DNA of 64,000 nucleotides from Pectobacterium actinidiae (GTDB lineage Bacteria > Pseudomonadota > Gammaproteobacteria > Enterobacterales > Enterobacteriaceae): the NCBI RefSeq assembly GCF_000803315.1, contig NZ_JRMH01000001.1:372001-436000 (forward strand). Direction: 5' to 3'. Position 1 is the stretch's first letter. Each line of letters begins with the position of its first letter. Position numbers and translations under genes: made by a program. A model generated the notes under the pieces. That model was not told where the DNA came from and did not search any database. It worked only from the letters and a program-made list of their open reading frames with translations. Below are positions 52,568-63,702 of the stretch, piece after piece.

Positions 52568-53332
52568 TTACGCTTTGGTTTGCAGAGCTTTGACAACCGC
52601 TTCGCCAAGCCCTTTCGCTGATGCAGGGTTTTGACCGGTAATCAGTCGGCCATCTACGACGATTTTATTTTCAAAGATCGGTGCTTCTTCGAATTTTGCG
52701 CCATCTTTTTTCAGCGCGGCTTCGAGTTCAAACGGAACGATCTTGTCGTAATGGCGGAAAGCCTCTTCTTCTGCGGTAAAGCCGGTCAAGCGGCGGTCTT
52801 TAATCAGCAGTTGACCATTGCTGAGCTTCACATTCAGCAGACCCGCCGGGCCGTGGCAGACGGCACTGACAATTTTGTTGTTTTCGTACATAGTACGTAC
52901 GATATTGATTAATTGAGGGTTGTTAGCGAAATCCCACATTGGTCCGTGTCCGCCGACCAGCAGGATCGCGGTGTACTTCGCTGGATCAACCTTGTTGAGC
53001 GGGATGGAACTAGCGAGTTTGTTGCGGTGCTCTGGGTTAGTCCAGAAATCCAGATTTGCCTGATCTTTAAGATCGAAGCCGTCAAACGGAGGTAACCCTC
53101 CTTTAGGGCTGGCGATATCGTAATCCAGTCCGGCTTTATCGAAGACTTCAACTGGGTGGGTCAGTTCTGGGAACCAAAAACCGCCAACCAGTTCCGGCGT
53201 CTTTTTATCCAGACTGGAGACGACGATCAGTACCTTCTCTTCTTTTAGATTGGCCTGAGCAAAAACAGGGGAGGCTGTGGCAAACACAGCCATCGCGGCG
53301 ATAAGACCCGCACAACGCTTTATTATTGACAT
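52568..53332 (-). CDS. Exported DJ-1/PfpI-family (Hsp31-like) protein
   Basis: The 254-residue product has a signal peptide (cleavage near VFAQA, residue 27) and then a class I glutamine-amidotransferase-like domain. The nucleophile elbow is SAVCHGPAGLL with Cys159 and His160, and Glu56 in FPELTHPVEVF is a candidate catalytic acid, as in Hsp31-type glyoxalase III or deglycase proteins. LLVGGHGPMWDFANN is a family signature. Most Hsp31 proteins are cytoplasmic, so the clear export signal is unusual. A divergent LysR gene 180 bp away probably controls it. Substrate unknown. Confidence 0.9.
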   Translation of the reverse strand: MSIIKRCAGLIAAMAVFATASPVFAQANLKEEKVLIVVSSLDKKTPELVGGFWFPELTHPVEVFDKAGLDYDIASPKGGLPPFDGFDLKDQANLDFWTNPEHRNKLASSIPLNKVDPAKYTAILLVGGHGPMWDFANNPQLINIVRTMYENNKIVSAVCHGPAGLLNVKLSNGQLLIKDRRLTGFTAEEEAFRHYDKIVPFELEAALKKDGAKFEEAPIFENKIVVDGRLITGQNPASAKGLGEAVVKALQTKA

Positions 53333-53511
53333 AAGAAACTCCTTTCAGCAGGTGGTGTCTGCCGACTATATCTGTGATAACTGATTGAAAATAGATAGTA
53401 ATAACGGGATGCATTGTTTAATAAATCGATGTAATAGTTTTGTATTGACGTGAGAAACTGTCGTAAAGTGCGTTTAATGATCCTGGTATTGCATGACGAC
53501 GAGGAACCCTG

Positions 53512-54414
53512 ATGGGGCAATCTGATAGCTTTGATGGACTGGCAGAATTTCTGGCGATAGCGAAACGATTGAGCATTCGTAAAGCCGCGCTCGATCTGGG
53601 TAAGACGCCGGGTTCTGTCAGTCTGGCGCTCCAGAGGCTTGAGCAGCGGCTGGGTGTTCCACTTTTCCATCGCACGACACGCAAAATGGCCTTGACGGAA
53701 GCAGGAGAAGATCTGCTGCTGAGAATTGGGCCCGCGGCACAGGTTATTACCATCGGTTTTGAAGATATTGCACAATCGGCCAAAAAACCTTCAGGGACGT
53801 TGAAGCTGCTCGTAGAACGTTTGGCATTACCTCATGTCATCGAACCTCTCATTCCTGCATTTCGTCAGGCGTGGCCGAATTTGAATGTCGATATCACGGT
53901 GAATAATCGGCACGATGATTTCGTTTCTGGAGGTTATGACGCTGGCATCATGATCGGTTCCTATATCGAACAGGATATGATTGCGATACGGCTTTCTCCC
54001 CCCTTTAAGTGGGCGGTATTTGGTTCGCCGGACTATTTCAAAATGAACGGCAAGCCTAAAGTCACCAGCGATCTGGTGTATCATGAATGCATTCGCTTTC
54101 GCCGCCCTGAAAAGGGGGATATTTATCGGTGGGAATTTATCGAAGATAAAGAAAGCGTCAGAATTGAGCCAACGGGTACGGTCACCGTTAACGATGGGGA
54201 ACTTATGCGCAGCCTTGCCGTCAGAGGCGTAGGGCTGATTTACTCATCCACCTTCCATACCTCACGCGAACTGGAAAACGGCACGTTGGAAGCGGCGTTA
54301 CTCGATCTCTCACCGGGAAACGACGGCCTCTTTTTGTATTTCTCCAGAGCGGCGCGAAACCAACCCAAACTGCGCGCGTTTATCGATGTATGTTCACAGA
54401 TCATTAAGACGTGA
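53512..54414 (+). CDS. LysR-family transcriptional regulator
   Basis: The 300-residue product has the LysR helix-turn-helix at the N-terminus (RLSIRKAALDLGKTPGSVSL, then LEQRLGVPLFHRTTRKMALTEAG) and a two-lobed effector domain. It is divergent from the exported DJ-1-like gene, the standard LysR regulator-target layout, so that gene is the likely target. GAGGAA lies five bases before the ATG. It belongs to the group whose DNA-binding domain is followed by a RLALPHVIEPLIPAF-like start of the ligand domain; the effector is unknown. Confidence 0.93.
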   Translation: MGQSDSFDGLAEFLAIAKRLSIRKAALDLGKTPGSVSLALQRLEQRLGVPLFHRTTRKMALTEAGEDLLLRIGPAAQVITIGFEDIAQSAKKPSGTLKLLVERLALPHVIEPLIPAFRQAWPNLNVDITVNNRHDDFVSGGYDAGIMIGSYIEQDMIAIRLSPPFKWAVFGSPDYFKMNGKPKVTSDLVYHECIRFRRPEKGDIYRWEFIEDKESVRIEPTGTVTVNDGELMRSLAVRGVGLIYSSTFHTSRELENGTLEAALLDLSPGNDGLFLYFSRAARNQPKLRAFIDVCSQIIKT

Positions 54415-54484
54415 ATGGGATTCTGCATCGTTGTTCTATGCCAATAACCCTGTAAAGCCCCTTTATCAGAGGGCGAAAGTGTAA

Positions 54485-54850
54485 TCACTTAATTTCAACG
54501 CTGACCTTATGCTCTTTCCATGTCGATTTATCGAAAGGCTGACCATAAATCAGTGTCAACGTACCTTTGCCAGATTTCTTACCAATGAAATAGAAGGTCT
54601 GTTCACCTCCACAGCCGACCATTCCCTCTTTGCAATCCTTCGACTGCTGGTAGGCACTGGAAACGAGGATGAGCTCGCTGGGAAGGCTTTCCAGCATCCA
54701 GCTGTAGCCTGTCGTCGGGTTGGCTTCGAGCGATAATTTGACCTCTTTGCCCGCTGCACCGTCCAGATTGTTAGCTTTTTCATCAGCATATACGCCAGAA
54801 GCGACAAGCATCATCATGCCGCTTAATACGCAGGTTAATATTTTACTCAT
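54485..54850 (-). CDS. Exported chagasin-type cysteine protease inhibitor (I42)
   Basis: The 121-residue precursor has a signal peptide ending near GVYA. The mature part shows the chagasin loops: ANPTTGYSWML (the NPTTG loop that enters the protease cleft), a Gly-rich loop GCGGEQTFYFIG, and a YGQPFDK segment where the family has RPW-like residues. Two Cys residues (KDCKEGMVGCGG) may form a disulfide. Inhibitors of this family block papain-like proteases; protection against host or self proteases is inference. It is convergent with the LysR gene. Confidence 0.87.
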   Translation of the reverse strand: MSKILTCVLSGMMMLVASGVYADEKANNLDGAAGKEVKLSLEANPTTGYSWMLESLPSELILVSSAYQQSKDCKEGMVGCGGEQTFYFIGKKSGKGTLTLIYGQPFDKSTWKEHKVSVEIK

Positions 54851-55047
54851 GAGTTCCTCTTAGGTTGTAATGGTAAGTCAGGCTACTTTTATAGTGTATA
54901 GCCCTAAAAAGGAAAGTGATAACGGCACATTAGAAAACTATACGGGTGTGGGATTTTTTGAGGAAGGTTTACTGGAACGAGCTAAAGCCAATAATGGCGT
55001 TGCACAAAAAGTAAAGGCGCTGCGCTATTAACGCAACGCCTTGAATC

Positions 55048-55123
55048 TGGTGGCCCCTGCTGGACTTGAACCAGCGACCAAGCGATTATGAGTCGCCTGC
55101 TCTAACCACTGAGCTAAGGGGCC
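55048..55123 (-). tRNA. ileX: tRNA-Ile2 (CAU anticodon, lysidine type)
   Basis: The 76-nt gene with encoded CCA has acceptor GGCCCCT/AGGGGCC, D-arm AGCTCAGTGGTTAGAGC, anticodon arm GCGACTCATAATCGC and T-arm GGTTCAAGTCC. The anticodon is CAT, but the body is that of the minor isoleucine tRNA whose C34 is changed to lysidine by TilS to read AUA, not a methionine tRNA. Its position beside mug matches E. coli ileX. Confidence 0.93.
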
Positions 55124-55135
55124 GAATGGGCGATG

Positions 55136-55165
55136 ATTATACGGTAATGTACGGGGAAAGGTCTA
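55136..55165 (-). promoter_or_regulatory. tRNA-Ile2 promoter
   Basis: A consensus TATAAT (55141-55136 on the minus strand) lies 12 bases before the tRNA. The -35 region (TAGACC, 18 bp upstream) is weak. Confidence 0.5.
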
Positions 55166-55263
55166 TAGGTTATCTGTCGGGTGGTGGTTTTATACTCAAG
55201 ATAGCTTGTTGTTATTCTTATCAGAATTTACGATGGGCGTAGTCAATGGCAGTAGGGAAAAAC

Positions 55264-55767
55264 ATGATTACCGATATTCTGGCAATGCATCTTCAGGTTG
55301 TTTTCTGCGGCATTAACCCCGGGCTGTCGACGGCGCATCATGGTTACCACTTCGCGAATCCCAGTAATCGCTTCTGGAAAGTGATTCATCAGGCAGGTTT
55401 TACTGAACGCTTGCTCACACCGGCGGAAGAGCAGCATCTGCTGGATACCGGATGCGGTATCACCATGCTGGTGGATCGCCCCACGGTTGAAGCCACCGAG
55501 CTGGGGCGAGACGAGCTGCTGCAAGGCGGGAATGCGATAGTGGAGAAGATGACGCACTATCAGCCGCGTGTGCTGGCGGTGCTAGGGAAGCAGGCGTTCA
55601 GTCAGGCGTTTGGTATCAAGAAAGTTTCGTGGGGGCGTCAGGAACTGCGTATTGGCGAGACTCAGGTTTGGGTGCTGCCGAACCCAAGCGGGCTGAATCG
55701 TGCGACGCTGGAGTCGCTGATTGCGTCGTATCAGGAACTGCATCAGGCGTTGCAGAATAAGGTGTAA
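55264..55767 (+). CDS. mug: G/U mismatch-specific DNA glycosylase
   Basis: Mug removes uracil and ethenocytosine mispaired with guanine. The 167-residue product shows the uracil-glycosylase superfamily motif 1 [11 protein letters not shown] with catalytic Asn18, and motif 2 [14 protein letters not shown], which inserts into the helix. [11 protein letters not shown] is chosen by alignment, with AGGG eight bases upstream; an ATG 18 bases earlier is possible. It is convergent with rpoD. Confidence 0.94.
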   Translation: MITDILAMHLQVVFCGINPGLSTAHHGYHFANPSNRFWKVIHQAGFTERLLTPAEEQHLLDTGCGITMLVDRPTVEATELGRDELLQGGNAIVEKMTHYQPRVLAVLGKQAFSQAFGIKKVSWGRQELRIGETQVWVLPNPSGLNRATLESLIASYQELHQALQNKV

Positions 55768-55792
55768 ATTCAGGCTGAATGTTCTGACAGGT

Positions 55793-55822
55793 AAAAAATA
55801 ACCCCGGCGAACCGGGGTTATC
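55793..55822. terminator. Terminator of rpoD (and mug)
   Basis: ATAACCCCGG and CCGGGGTTAT form a 10-bp perfect stem with a CGAA tetraloop. On the minus strand it is followed by TTTTTT, so it ends the rpsU-dnaG-rpoD transcript. Confidence 0.9.
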
Positions 55823-55849
55823 TGTAGTCTGGCTTAGCTGAGGAATGAA

Positions 55850-57685
55850 TTAATCATCCAGGAAGCTACGCAGCACTTCGGAACGGCTTGGGTGGCGCAG
55901 TTTACGCAGCGCTTTCGCTTCGATCTGACGAATACGTTCACGCGTAACGTCAAACTGTTTGCCCACTTCTTCCAGCGTATGGTCGGTGTTCATATCGATA
56001 CCGAAACGCATGCGCAGGACTTTCGCTTCACGTGCGGTCAGGCCAGCCAATACGTCGTGTGTCGCAGAACGCAAGCTTTCCGACGTAGCGGAATCCAGCG
56101 GCAGCTCCAGCGTCGTATCTTCGATGAAATCGCCCAAATGTGAATCTTCATCATCACCAATCGGGGTTTCCATTGAAATCGGCTCTTTCGCGATTTTCAG
56201 CACTTTACGGATCTTGTCTTCCGGCATCAGCATACGTTCAGCCAGTTCTTCCGGCGTCGGCTCGCGACCCATTTCCTGCAACATCTGACGAGAGATACGG
56301 TTCAGTTTATTGATCGTCTCAATCATGTGTACCGGAATACGGATGGTACGCGCCTGATCGGCGATAGAACGGGTGATCGCCTGACGGATCCACCAGGTCG
56401 CATAGGTCGAGAATTTGTAACCACGGCGATATTCAAACTTATCTACCGCTTTCATCAGACCGATGTTGCCTTCCTGAATCAGGTCGAGGAACTGCAAACC
56501 ACGGTTGGTGTATTTCTTCGCGATAGAAATAACCAGACGCAGGTTTGCTTCCACCATTTCTTTCTTGGCGCGACGCGCTTTCGCTTCACCAATCGACATA
56601 CGGCGGTTGATGTCTTTAACCTGTTCGATAGTCAGACCCGTTTCTTCTTCGATCTGCTGTAGCTTTTGCAGGCTGCGGGTGACGTCTTCTTCAACATCAT
56701 TCAGCTTTTCAGACCAAGGCTTGCCCATTGCGACTGCTGCGGCAAACCAGGTGCTGTTGGTTTCATTGCCAGTGAACATGGTGACGAAGTTTTTCTTCGG
56801 CATTTTGCACTGTTCAACGCACAATTTGATGATCAAACGTTCCTGAGTACGGACGCGATCCATCATGGAACGCATGCTGTTAACCAGGAAATCGAACTGT
56901 TTCGGCACCAGACGGAACTGTTTGAAGACTTCGGACAGGTTCAGGATTTCCTGTGCTGCCAGCGCATGGCTACGACCGTGGGCTTTGATAACCTGACGGG
57001 TCGTTTCGTATTGTTCACGCAATTCGGTGAACTTCTCACGCGCCAGTTCAGGATCGATGCTGTTGTCGTCTTCTTCTTCCTCGTCGTCTTCTTCCTCGTC
57101 GTCATCGTCCATTTCTTCGCTCGAAAGCTCGGAACCAACGTGAGTCGCGGTAGGCGCAATGTCCTCTTCCGCATTAGGATCGACGAAGCCGGTAATCAGG
57201 TCGGACAGGCGGCTTTCGCCCGCTTCGACACGATCATACTGTTCCAGCAGGTAAGTAATGGCTTCAGGATACTCTGCAACAGAGCACTGAACCTGATTGA
57301 TACCGTCTTCAATACGTTTGGCGATATCGATCTCGCCTTCACGCGTCAACAGCTCAACGGTACCCATTTCACGCATGTACATGCGAACCGGATCGGTGGT
57401 GCGACCAATCTCCGATTCAACACTGGATAGAACCTGCGCAGCAGCCTCTGCCGCATCTTCATCGGCATCATTGGTGTTTTCGGCCAGCAACAGATCGTCT
57501 GCATCCGGTGCTTCTTCCATCACCTGGATGCCCATGTCGTTAATCATCTGGATGATATCTTCGATCTGATCCGAGTCGATGATATCTTCCGGCAGATGGT
57601 CATTGACCTCAGCATAGGTCAGGTAGCCTTGCTCCTTACCACGGGTGACAAGCAGCTTCAGCTGTGACTGCGGGTTTTGCTCCAT
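55850..57685 (-). CDS. rpoD: RNA polymerase sigma factor RpoD (sigma-70)
   Basis: RpoD directs housekeeping transcription. The 611 residues (E. coli 613) show region 1.1, region 1.2 ([16 protein letters not shown]), an acidic non-conserved insert (a run of Asp and Glu near residue 200), region 2 with [17 protein letters not shown] that melts the -10 element, region 3, and region 4.2 [20 protein letters not shown] that binds the -35 element. It is the last gene of the macromolecular-synthesis operon rpsU-dnaG-rpoD. Confidence 0.98.
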   Translation of the reverse strand: MEQNPQSQLKLLVTRGKEQGYLTYAEVNDHLPEDIIDSDQIEDIIQMINDMGIQVMEEAPDADDLLLAENTNDADEDAAEAAAQVLSSVESEIGRTTDPVRMYMREMGTVELLTREGEIDIAKRIEDGINQVQCSVAEYPEAITYLLEQYDRVEAGESRLSDLITGFVDPNAEEDIAPTATHVGSELSSEEMDDDDEEEDDEEEEDDNSIDPELAREKFTELREQYETTRQVIKAHGRSHALAAQEILNLSEVFKQFRLVPKQFDFLVNSMRSMMDRVRTQERLIIKLCVEQCKMPKKNFVTMFTGNETNSTWFAAAVAMGKPWSEKLNDVEEDVTRSLQKLQQIEEETGLTIEQVKDINRRMSIGEAKARRAKKEMVEANLRLVISIAKKYTNRGLQFLDLIQEGNIGLMKAVDKFEYRRGYKFSTYATWWIRQAITRSIADQARTIRIPVHMIETINKLNRISRQMLQEMGREPTPEELAERMLMPEDKIRKVLKIAKEPISMETPIGDDEDSHLGDFIEDTTLELPLDSATSESLRSATHDVLAGLTAREAKVLRMRFGIDMNTDHTLEEVGKQFDVTRERIRQIEAKALRKLRHPSRSEVLRSFLDD

Positions 57686-57796
57686 AAGACGGTATCCACA
57701 CTTCAGAGTATTTGGGTTGGTGTCGGTCAGCGTAGTTCGCTAACAATAGCATTAGGGGTATTTTTCTTATCGCCGCGGCCCCTGTAGCGGCTCTTT

Positions 57797-57813
57797 GCAG
57801 GGCTCAACCCTGC
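57797..57813 (-). other. Hairpin in the dnaG-rpoD gap
   Basis: GCAGGG and CCCTGC pair with a five-base loop in the 154-bp gap. In E. coli this gap is a site of mRNA processing and partial termination that lowers dnaG relative to rpoD; the same role is likely here. Confidence 0.5.
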
Positions 57814-57839
57814 TATTTATCGGCAATTAAGCCTCTGTA

Positions 57840-59594
57840 TCAGTGTTTTCTGGTCAACGCCAGTTGCAACGACCAAAGCTCTTTTTTTTCTTTGGCGTTG
57901 AGCCCATGCGTTCTGTCACGGGCAATCAATGTTTCTTGTCGCTGTTTCAACAGCTGATCGTAGAGCTCTGCCAGACTGATTCTGAACTTCTCGTCGAGCT
58001 CTTCTTCTACGATCATATGGTTCCATGAAGCCATCGTTTCAAGCTGTTTGCGGTACTTGCTGTCGCGATATTTTTCCAACAGCAGACCCATGTTCATCCC
58101 AGGGCTGACATTGCAGGTTTTCACCAAGTCCTGAAACAGCGATAAACCAGCCACTTTGTCTTCTTCAATACCTTCCAGCGCGAGGTCAGGCACCTCTGCC
58201 GCCAGTCTTGGATTTTGTACTAAAAGCCCTATAAGTATACGCATAGTTGTGACTTTTAGTTGCGGCGGCTGGTAGGATTGAGCCTGCTCAGCCACTTTTG
58301 GGAGCAGTCTGTCCAACTGGCTGTCGTCCAAAATGCCTAGCTTGTTGCCGAGCTGCTGGCGCAAATACAGCCGCAGCGTTTCTCCCGGAACCTGGCCTAT
58401 TAGCGGCAGCACCAGCGTGCTGAGCTTGGTACGGCCATCGGGTGAACTCATGTCCACCTGTTGTTGCAGTGTCTCAAACAGAAACTGCGACAGCGGCAGG
58501 GCTTGTTCCATGCGCTGTTCAAAGGCGACTTTGCCTTCTTTACGTACCAGCGTGTCGGGATCTTCACCGTCCGGCAGGAACATAAAGCGTAGCTGACGAC
58601 CATCGTTCAAATAGGGTAGCGCAGTTTCCAGCGCGCGCCATGCCGCTTCGCGTCCGGCACGGTCTCCGTCGTAACAACACACCACCAGATCGGTGGCGCG
58701 AAATAGTAACTGAATGTGATCGGCGGTCGTGGACGTACCTAGCGATGCCACCGCATAATCAATACCAAACTGCGCCAGCGCCACCACATCCATATAGCCT
58801 TCGACAACCAAGAGTCGCTTTAGCTCAGCGTGGTTTTGCTGTGCTTCATACAGGCCGTACAGCTGGCGACCTTTATGAAAAATTTCTGTTTCCGGCGAGT
58901 TAAGGTACTTTGGGGTACCGTCACCTAATACACGTCCGCCAAAGGCAATCACTCGCCCCCGCTTGTCGCGGATGGGGAACATCACACGCTCGCGGAAGCG
59001 GTCATATGTTCGACCCTGATCGTTAGTCACCAGCATGCCAGCATCGTTCAATGTACTGCGGTCATCATTATTGCGGCCAAAGCGCTTTAAAACGTTATCC
59101 CAGCCGGGTGGGGCGAAGCCAATTGCAAAATGGCTGATCACTTCTGCGCTTAAACCGCGCTGTTGCAGGTACTGCAACGCTGGTGTACCCACTGATTGAC
59201 TTAGGGCTTGTTGATAGAACCCGCTGAGCTGTCCCATCAATTCGTACAGACTTTGCCGTTGATGACGCTCTAACTGGGTTGGGCCTGTGCCGGTTTCATA
59301 AGGCACTTCGAGGCCGTATTGGGTGGCCAGTTCTTCAATCGTTTCAACGAATTCGAGACGATCGTAATTCATCAAAAAGTCTATGGCGTTGCCGTGTGCG
59401 CCACAGCCAAAACAGTGATAGAACTGTTTGTCACCGTTTACGGTGAATGAAGGGGTTTTCTCGTGATGGAACGGGCAGCACGCATGGTAGTTTTTGCCCT
59501 GCTTTTTCAGTTTGACGCGCGCGTCAATGAGATCGACGATGTCGGTGCGAGCCAGCAGGTCATTAATAAATACGCGTGGGATTCGTCCAGCCAT
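57840..59594 (-). CDS. dnaG: DNA primase
   Basis: DnaG makes RNA primers for replication. The 584-residue product has the N-terminal zinc-binding domain (CPFHHEKTPSF and HCFGCGAHGN), the central RNA-polymerase core with the TOPRIM segment VVEGYMDVVALAQFGIDYAVASLG and CYDGDRAG, and the C-terminal DnaB-interaction domain. It lies between rpsU and rpoD, as in E. coli. Confidence 0.98.
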   Translation of the reverse strand: MAGRIPRVFINDLLARTDIVDLIDARVKLKKQGKNYHACCPFHHEKTPSFTVNGDKQFYHCFGCGAHGNAIDFLMNYDRLEFVETIEELATQYGLEVPYETGTGPTQLERHQRQSLYELMGQLSGFYQQALSQSVGTPALQYLQQRGLSAEVISHFAIGFAPPGWDNVLKRFGRNNDDRSTLNDAGMLVTNDQGRTYDRFRERVMFPIRDKRGRVIAFGGRVLGDGTPKYLNSPETEIFHKGRQLYGLYEAQQNHAELKRLLVVEGYMDVVALAQFGIDYAVASLGTSTTADHIQLLFRATDLVVCCYDGDRAGREAAWRALETALPYLNDGRQLRFMFLPDGEDPDTLVRKEGKVAFEQRMEQALPLSQFLFETLQQQVDMSSPDGRTKLSTLVLPLIGQVPGETLRLYLRQQLGNKLGILDDSQLDRLLPKVAEQAQSYQPPQLKVTTMRILIGLLVQNPRLAAEVPDLALEGIEEDKVAGLSLFQDLVKTCNVSPGMNMGLLLEKYRDSKYRKQLETMASWNHMIVEEELDEKFRISLAELYDQLLKQRQETLIARDRTHGLNAKEKKELWSLQLALTRKH

Positions 59595-59658
59595 AAGCCC
59601 CTGGTATATACCCTTCTGTAAGGTGGTTACATTGGATATAGCTTATAAACGACAACAA

Positions 59659-59684
59659 GCCGCGCTTCCTTTCGGAAAGCACGG
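59659..59684 (-). terminator. Leaky hairpin between rpsU and dnaG
   Basis: GCCGTGCTTTCC and GGAAGCGCGGC pair on the minus strand with mismatches and no good T-run. The E. coli operon has a leaky terminator here that sets S21 well above primase; this looks equivalent. Confidence 0.6.
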
Positions 59685-59748
59685 CCTTACGTATGCAACT
59701 GCTAAGTCTGCGGATTAATCACGCGTTGGAGGGAAACCCTCCTGAAAA

Positions 59749-59976
<228 letters not shown>

Positions 59977-60191
59977 TCAATAAATTCGGTTTGCCGCTGG
60001 CCTTGTGCCAGCCTTTTCAAAATGGTGCGGAATTCTACTGCAAACGTGACGCCTTTGTAAAGCATTGCGGTGATCATAAAACACCCAACCGCGGCCAGCG
60101 CAGAAATCAGGTCGGTTATGGTAGACTATCCGCAGTTTGAAGCAAGCGGCATTTAACGAATGCTTGTATCGTCATCAAAGTAGGAACAGCA

Positions 60192-61205
60192 ATGCGCGTA
60201 TTGGGTATCGAAACATCCTGTGATGAAACCGGCGTGGCCATTTATGACACAGAGACCGGTTTGCTCGCCAATCAGTTATACAGCCAGGTCAAATTACATG
60301 CTGATTACGGCGGTGTCGTGCCTGAACTCGCCTCACGCGATCACGTGCGTAAAACGGTTCCGTTGATTCAGGCGGCGTTGCGCGAAGCTGGGTTACAGGC
60401 TGACGATATCGATGGCGTGGCTTACACCGCTGGCCCTGGTTTGGTTGGCGCGCTATTGGTGGGGGCGACTGTCGGCAGGTCGTTGGCATTTGCATGGGGA
60501 GTACCAGCGATTCCTGTTCATCATATGGAAGGGCACTTGCTGGCACCGATGCTGGAAGATAATCCGCCAGCATTTCCTTTTGTGGCGCTGCTGGTTTCTG
60601 GTGGTCATACGCAGCTCATCAGCGTGACGGGCATTGGCGAGTATCGTTTGCTGGGCGAGTCCATTGATGACGCGGCGGGTGAAGCATTTGATAAAACGGC
60701 GAAATTACTGGGATTAGATTATCCAGGTGGTCCAATGTTGTCGAAAATGGCGCAGGCGGGGGATTCCCAGCGCTTTACGTTTCCGCGCCCGATGACCGAT
60801 CGCCCGGGGCTGGATTTCAGTTTCTCTGGGCTAAAAACGTTTGCTGCTAATACGATTCGTAGCAACGGTGATGACGATCAAACGCGTGCCGATATCGCTC
60901 GTGCGTTTGAAGATGCCGTTGTGGATACGCTGGCGATAAAATGTCGTCGTGCGTTGGATGAGACTGGCTTTAAGCGACTGGTCATGGCTGGTGGGGTGAG
61001 TGCAAACCGAACGTTGCGCCAGCGCTTAGGTGAAGTGATGGTTAAACGCGGTGGTGAAGTGTTTTATGCACGCCCCGAATTCTGCACAGATAATGGCGCG
61101 ATGATTGCCTATGCGGGCAGTGTACGTTTGGTTCATGGTGCGAGCCAGACGCTGGGCGTATCCGTTCGGCCACGTTGGCCGTTGGCTGAATTGCCTGCTG
61201 TGTGA
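60192..61205 (+). CDS. tsaD: tRNA N6-threonylcarbamoyladenosine transferase TsaD
   Basis: TsaD transfers the threonylcarbamoyl group to A37 of ANN-decoding tRNAs, including the neighbouring tRNA-Ile2. The 337 residues equal the E. coli length; metal-binding His111 and His115 are in HHMEGH, and the ASKHA-fold segments [20 protein letters not shown] and [12 protein letters not shown] are intact. Confidence 0.97.
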   Translation: MRVLGIETSCDETGVAIYDTETGLLANQLYSQVKLHADYGGVVPELASRDHVRKTVPLIQAALREAGLQADDIDGVAYTAGPGLVGALLVGATVGRSLAFAWGVPAIPVHHMEGHLLAPMLEDNPPAFPFVALLVSGGHTQLISVTGIGEYRLLGESIDDAAGEAFDKTAKLLGLDYPGGPMLSKMAQAGDSQRFTFPRPMTDRPGLDFSFSGLKTFAANTIRSNGDDDQTRADIARAFEDAVVDTLAIKCRRALDETGFKRLVMAGGVSANRTLRQRLGEVMVKRGGEVFYARPEFCTDNGAMIAYAGSVRLVHGASQTLGVSVRPRWPLAELPAV

Positions 61206-61223
61206 GACTTCAAAAGCAATAGT

Positions 61224-61252
61224 CGCTACGTGTAGCTCGTTCACACGTAGCG
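61224..61252 (+). terminator. Hairpin after tsaD
   Basis: CGCTACGTGT and ACACGTAGCG form a 10-bp perfect stem 19 bases after the stop. A short A/T-rich stretch follows, but no T-run. It lies between convergent tsaD and argR. Confidence 0.6.
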
Positions 61253-61303
61253 AAGAAAATCGAGTAAACAACGAGTAACAAAAAACGGCAGCAGACGAGC
61301 GAA

Positions 61304-61792
<489 letters not shown>

Positions 61793-61809
61793 TTATGGTT
61801 AATCTTCCC

Positions 61810-61838
61810 ATTATGCAGTTGTGTGAATTTTTATGCAA
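61810..61838 (-). promoter_or_regulatory. argR promoter
   Basis: Minus-strand TTGCAT (61838-61833) and CATAAT (61815-61810) with exactly 17 bp between. The first ARG box covers the -35 hexamer and spacer. Confidence 0.75.
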
Positions 61839-61860
61839 TTAAATCGCGTATAATTCCAAT
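61822..61860. promoter_or_regulatory. ARG boxes of argR
   Basis: TGTGAATTTTTATGCAAT (61822-61839) matches the 18-bp ARG box closely. A weaker box (61843-61860, containing GTATAATTCCAAT) follows after 3 bp, the standard spacing for a pair. The arrangement matches known autoregulation of argR. Confidence 0.75.
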
Positions 61861-63182
<1,322 letters not shown>

Positions 63183-63216
63183 TCATTGAGATTCTTGTGA
63201 TACGTGACGTTGAATG

Positions 63217-63255
63217 AAAAGCCGGAGATGTCGATCTCCGGCTTTTCTTTTTTAA
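63217..63255. terminator. Terminator between mdh and the Ner-like gene
   Basis: AAAAGCCGGAGA and TCTCCGGCTTTT form a 12-bp perfect stem followed by CTTTTTT. The stop of the minus-strand Ner-like gene at 63252 abuts it, so it can serve both genes. Confidence 0.92.
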
Positions 63256-63515
63256 TCAGGACGGATGAGTTTTTTTCTGTCGATAAGCTCATTGGTTTCT
63301 GGATTGTAATACCGGCTGGGCCAAATCTCTGAAGGATGAATATTCAGCGCATCGGCAATAAGCCATTCCCCTTTGGGCCAAGGGCGTGAGAGCGCATTAG
63401 CTAATGTAGATGAGCTTAATCCGGCCGCTCGCGATACTGCCGCCAGCGTCGTGTTTTTCTTGCGCAGTGCAGCAATGATATCAGCGGGATGCCAGTCTTG
63501 TTTCCTTAAAATCAT
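63252..63515 (-). CDS. Ner/SfsB-like DNA-binding regulator
   Basis: The 87-residue protein is a small lambda-repressor-like HTH factor of the Mu Ner/Nlp type. Signatures are DWHPADIIAALRKKNTTLAAV, the recognition region GLSSSTLANALSRPWPKGEWL, and IADALNIHPSEIWPSRYY. In phage Mu, Ner represses early transcription; cellular relatives such as SfsB activate sugar genes. It is divergent from a Mu-type HTH gene, with long palindromes between them. The pair may be a phage-derived switch or remnant. Confidence 0.88.
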   Translation of the reverse strand: MILRKQDWHPADIIAALRKKNTTLAAVSRAAGLSSSTLANALSRPWPKGEWLIADALNIHPSEIWPSRYYNPETNELIDRKKLIRPD

Positions 63516-63702
63516 AATCCTTCCCTTATTTGCTATAAGACGACTGTCGATTAGTGGTATAAATAACGGATGTTAGTTATATGCCGAACTAACATGACAT
63601 TATTATTTGGAAATAATATAGCATTAAATTTCTTTAAAATTCTCAATTAATTTCCAAATAAGCGCGTTTTTGTTAGGGATGGCACGATCAGGATGAAAGG
63701 TA
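63516..63702. promoter_or_regulatory. Palindrome-rich region between the Ner-like and Mu-HTH genes
   Basis: Two perfect inverted repeats are visible: ATGTTAGTT-N8-AACTAACAT (63570-63595) and TTATTTGGAAAT-N35-ATTTCCAAATAA (63603-63614 and 63650-63661). They sit in the divergent promoter region and are good candidates for operators of either flanking regulator. Confidence 0.65.

Noticed and set aside
55048-55123. Reading the CAU tRNA as methionine tRNA
   Set aside because: The acceptor and D-arm sequence are those of the lysidine-containing isoleucine tRNA, and the locus next to mug matches ileX.
57061-57115. Codon-repeat tract in rpoD as a contingency locus
   Set aside because: The GAA/GAC-type repeat encodes the acidic non-conserved region that is also present and variable in E. 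coli sigma-70; phase variation of an essential gene is implausible.
56666-57430. 254-codon plus-strand frame opposite rpoD
   Set aside because: It is antisense to a fully conserved sigma factor, Phe/Val rich from reversed Glu/Asp codons, with no start signal.
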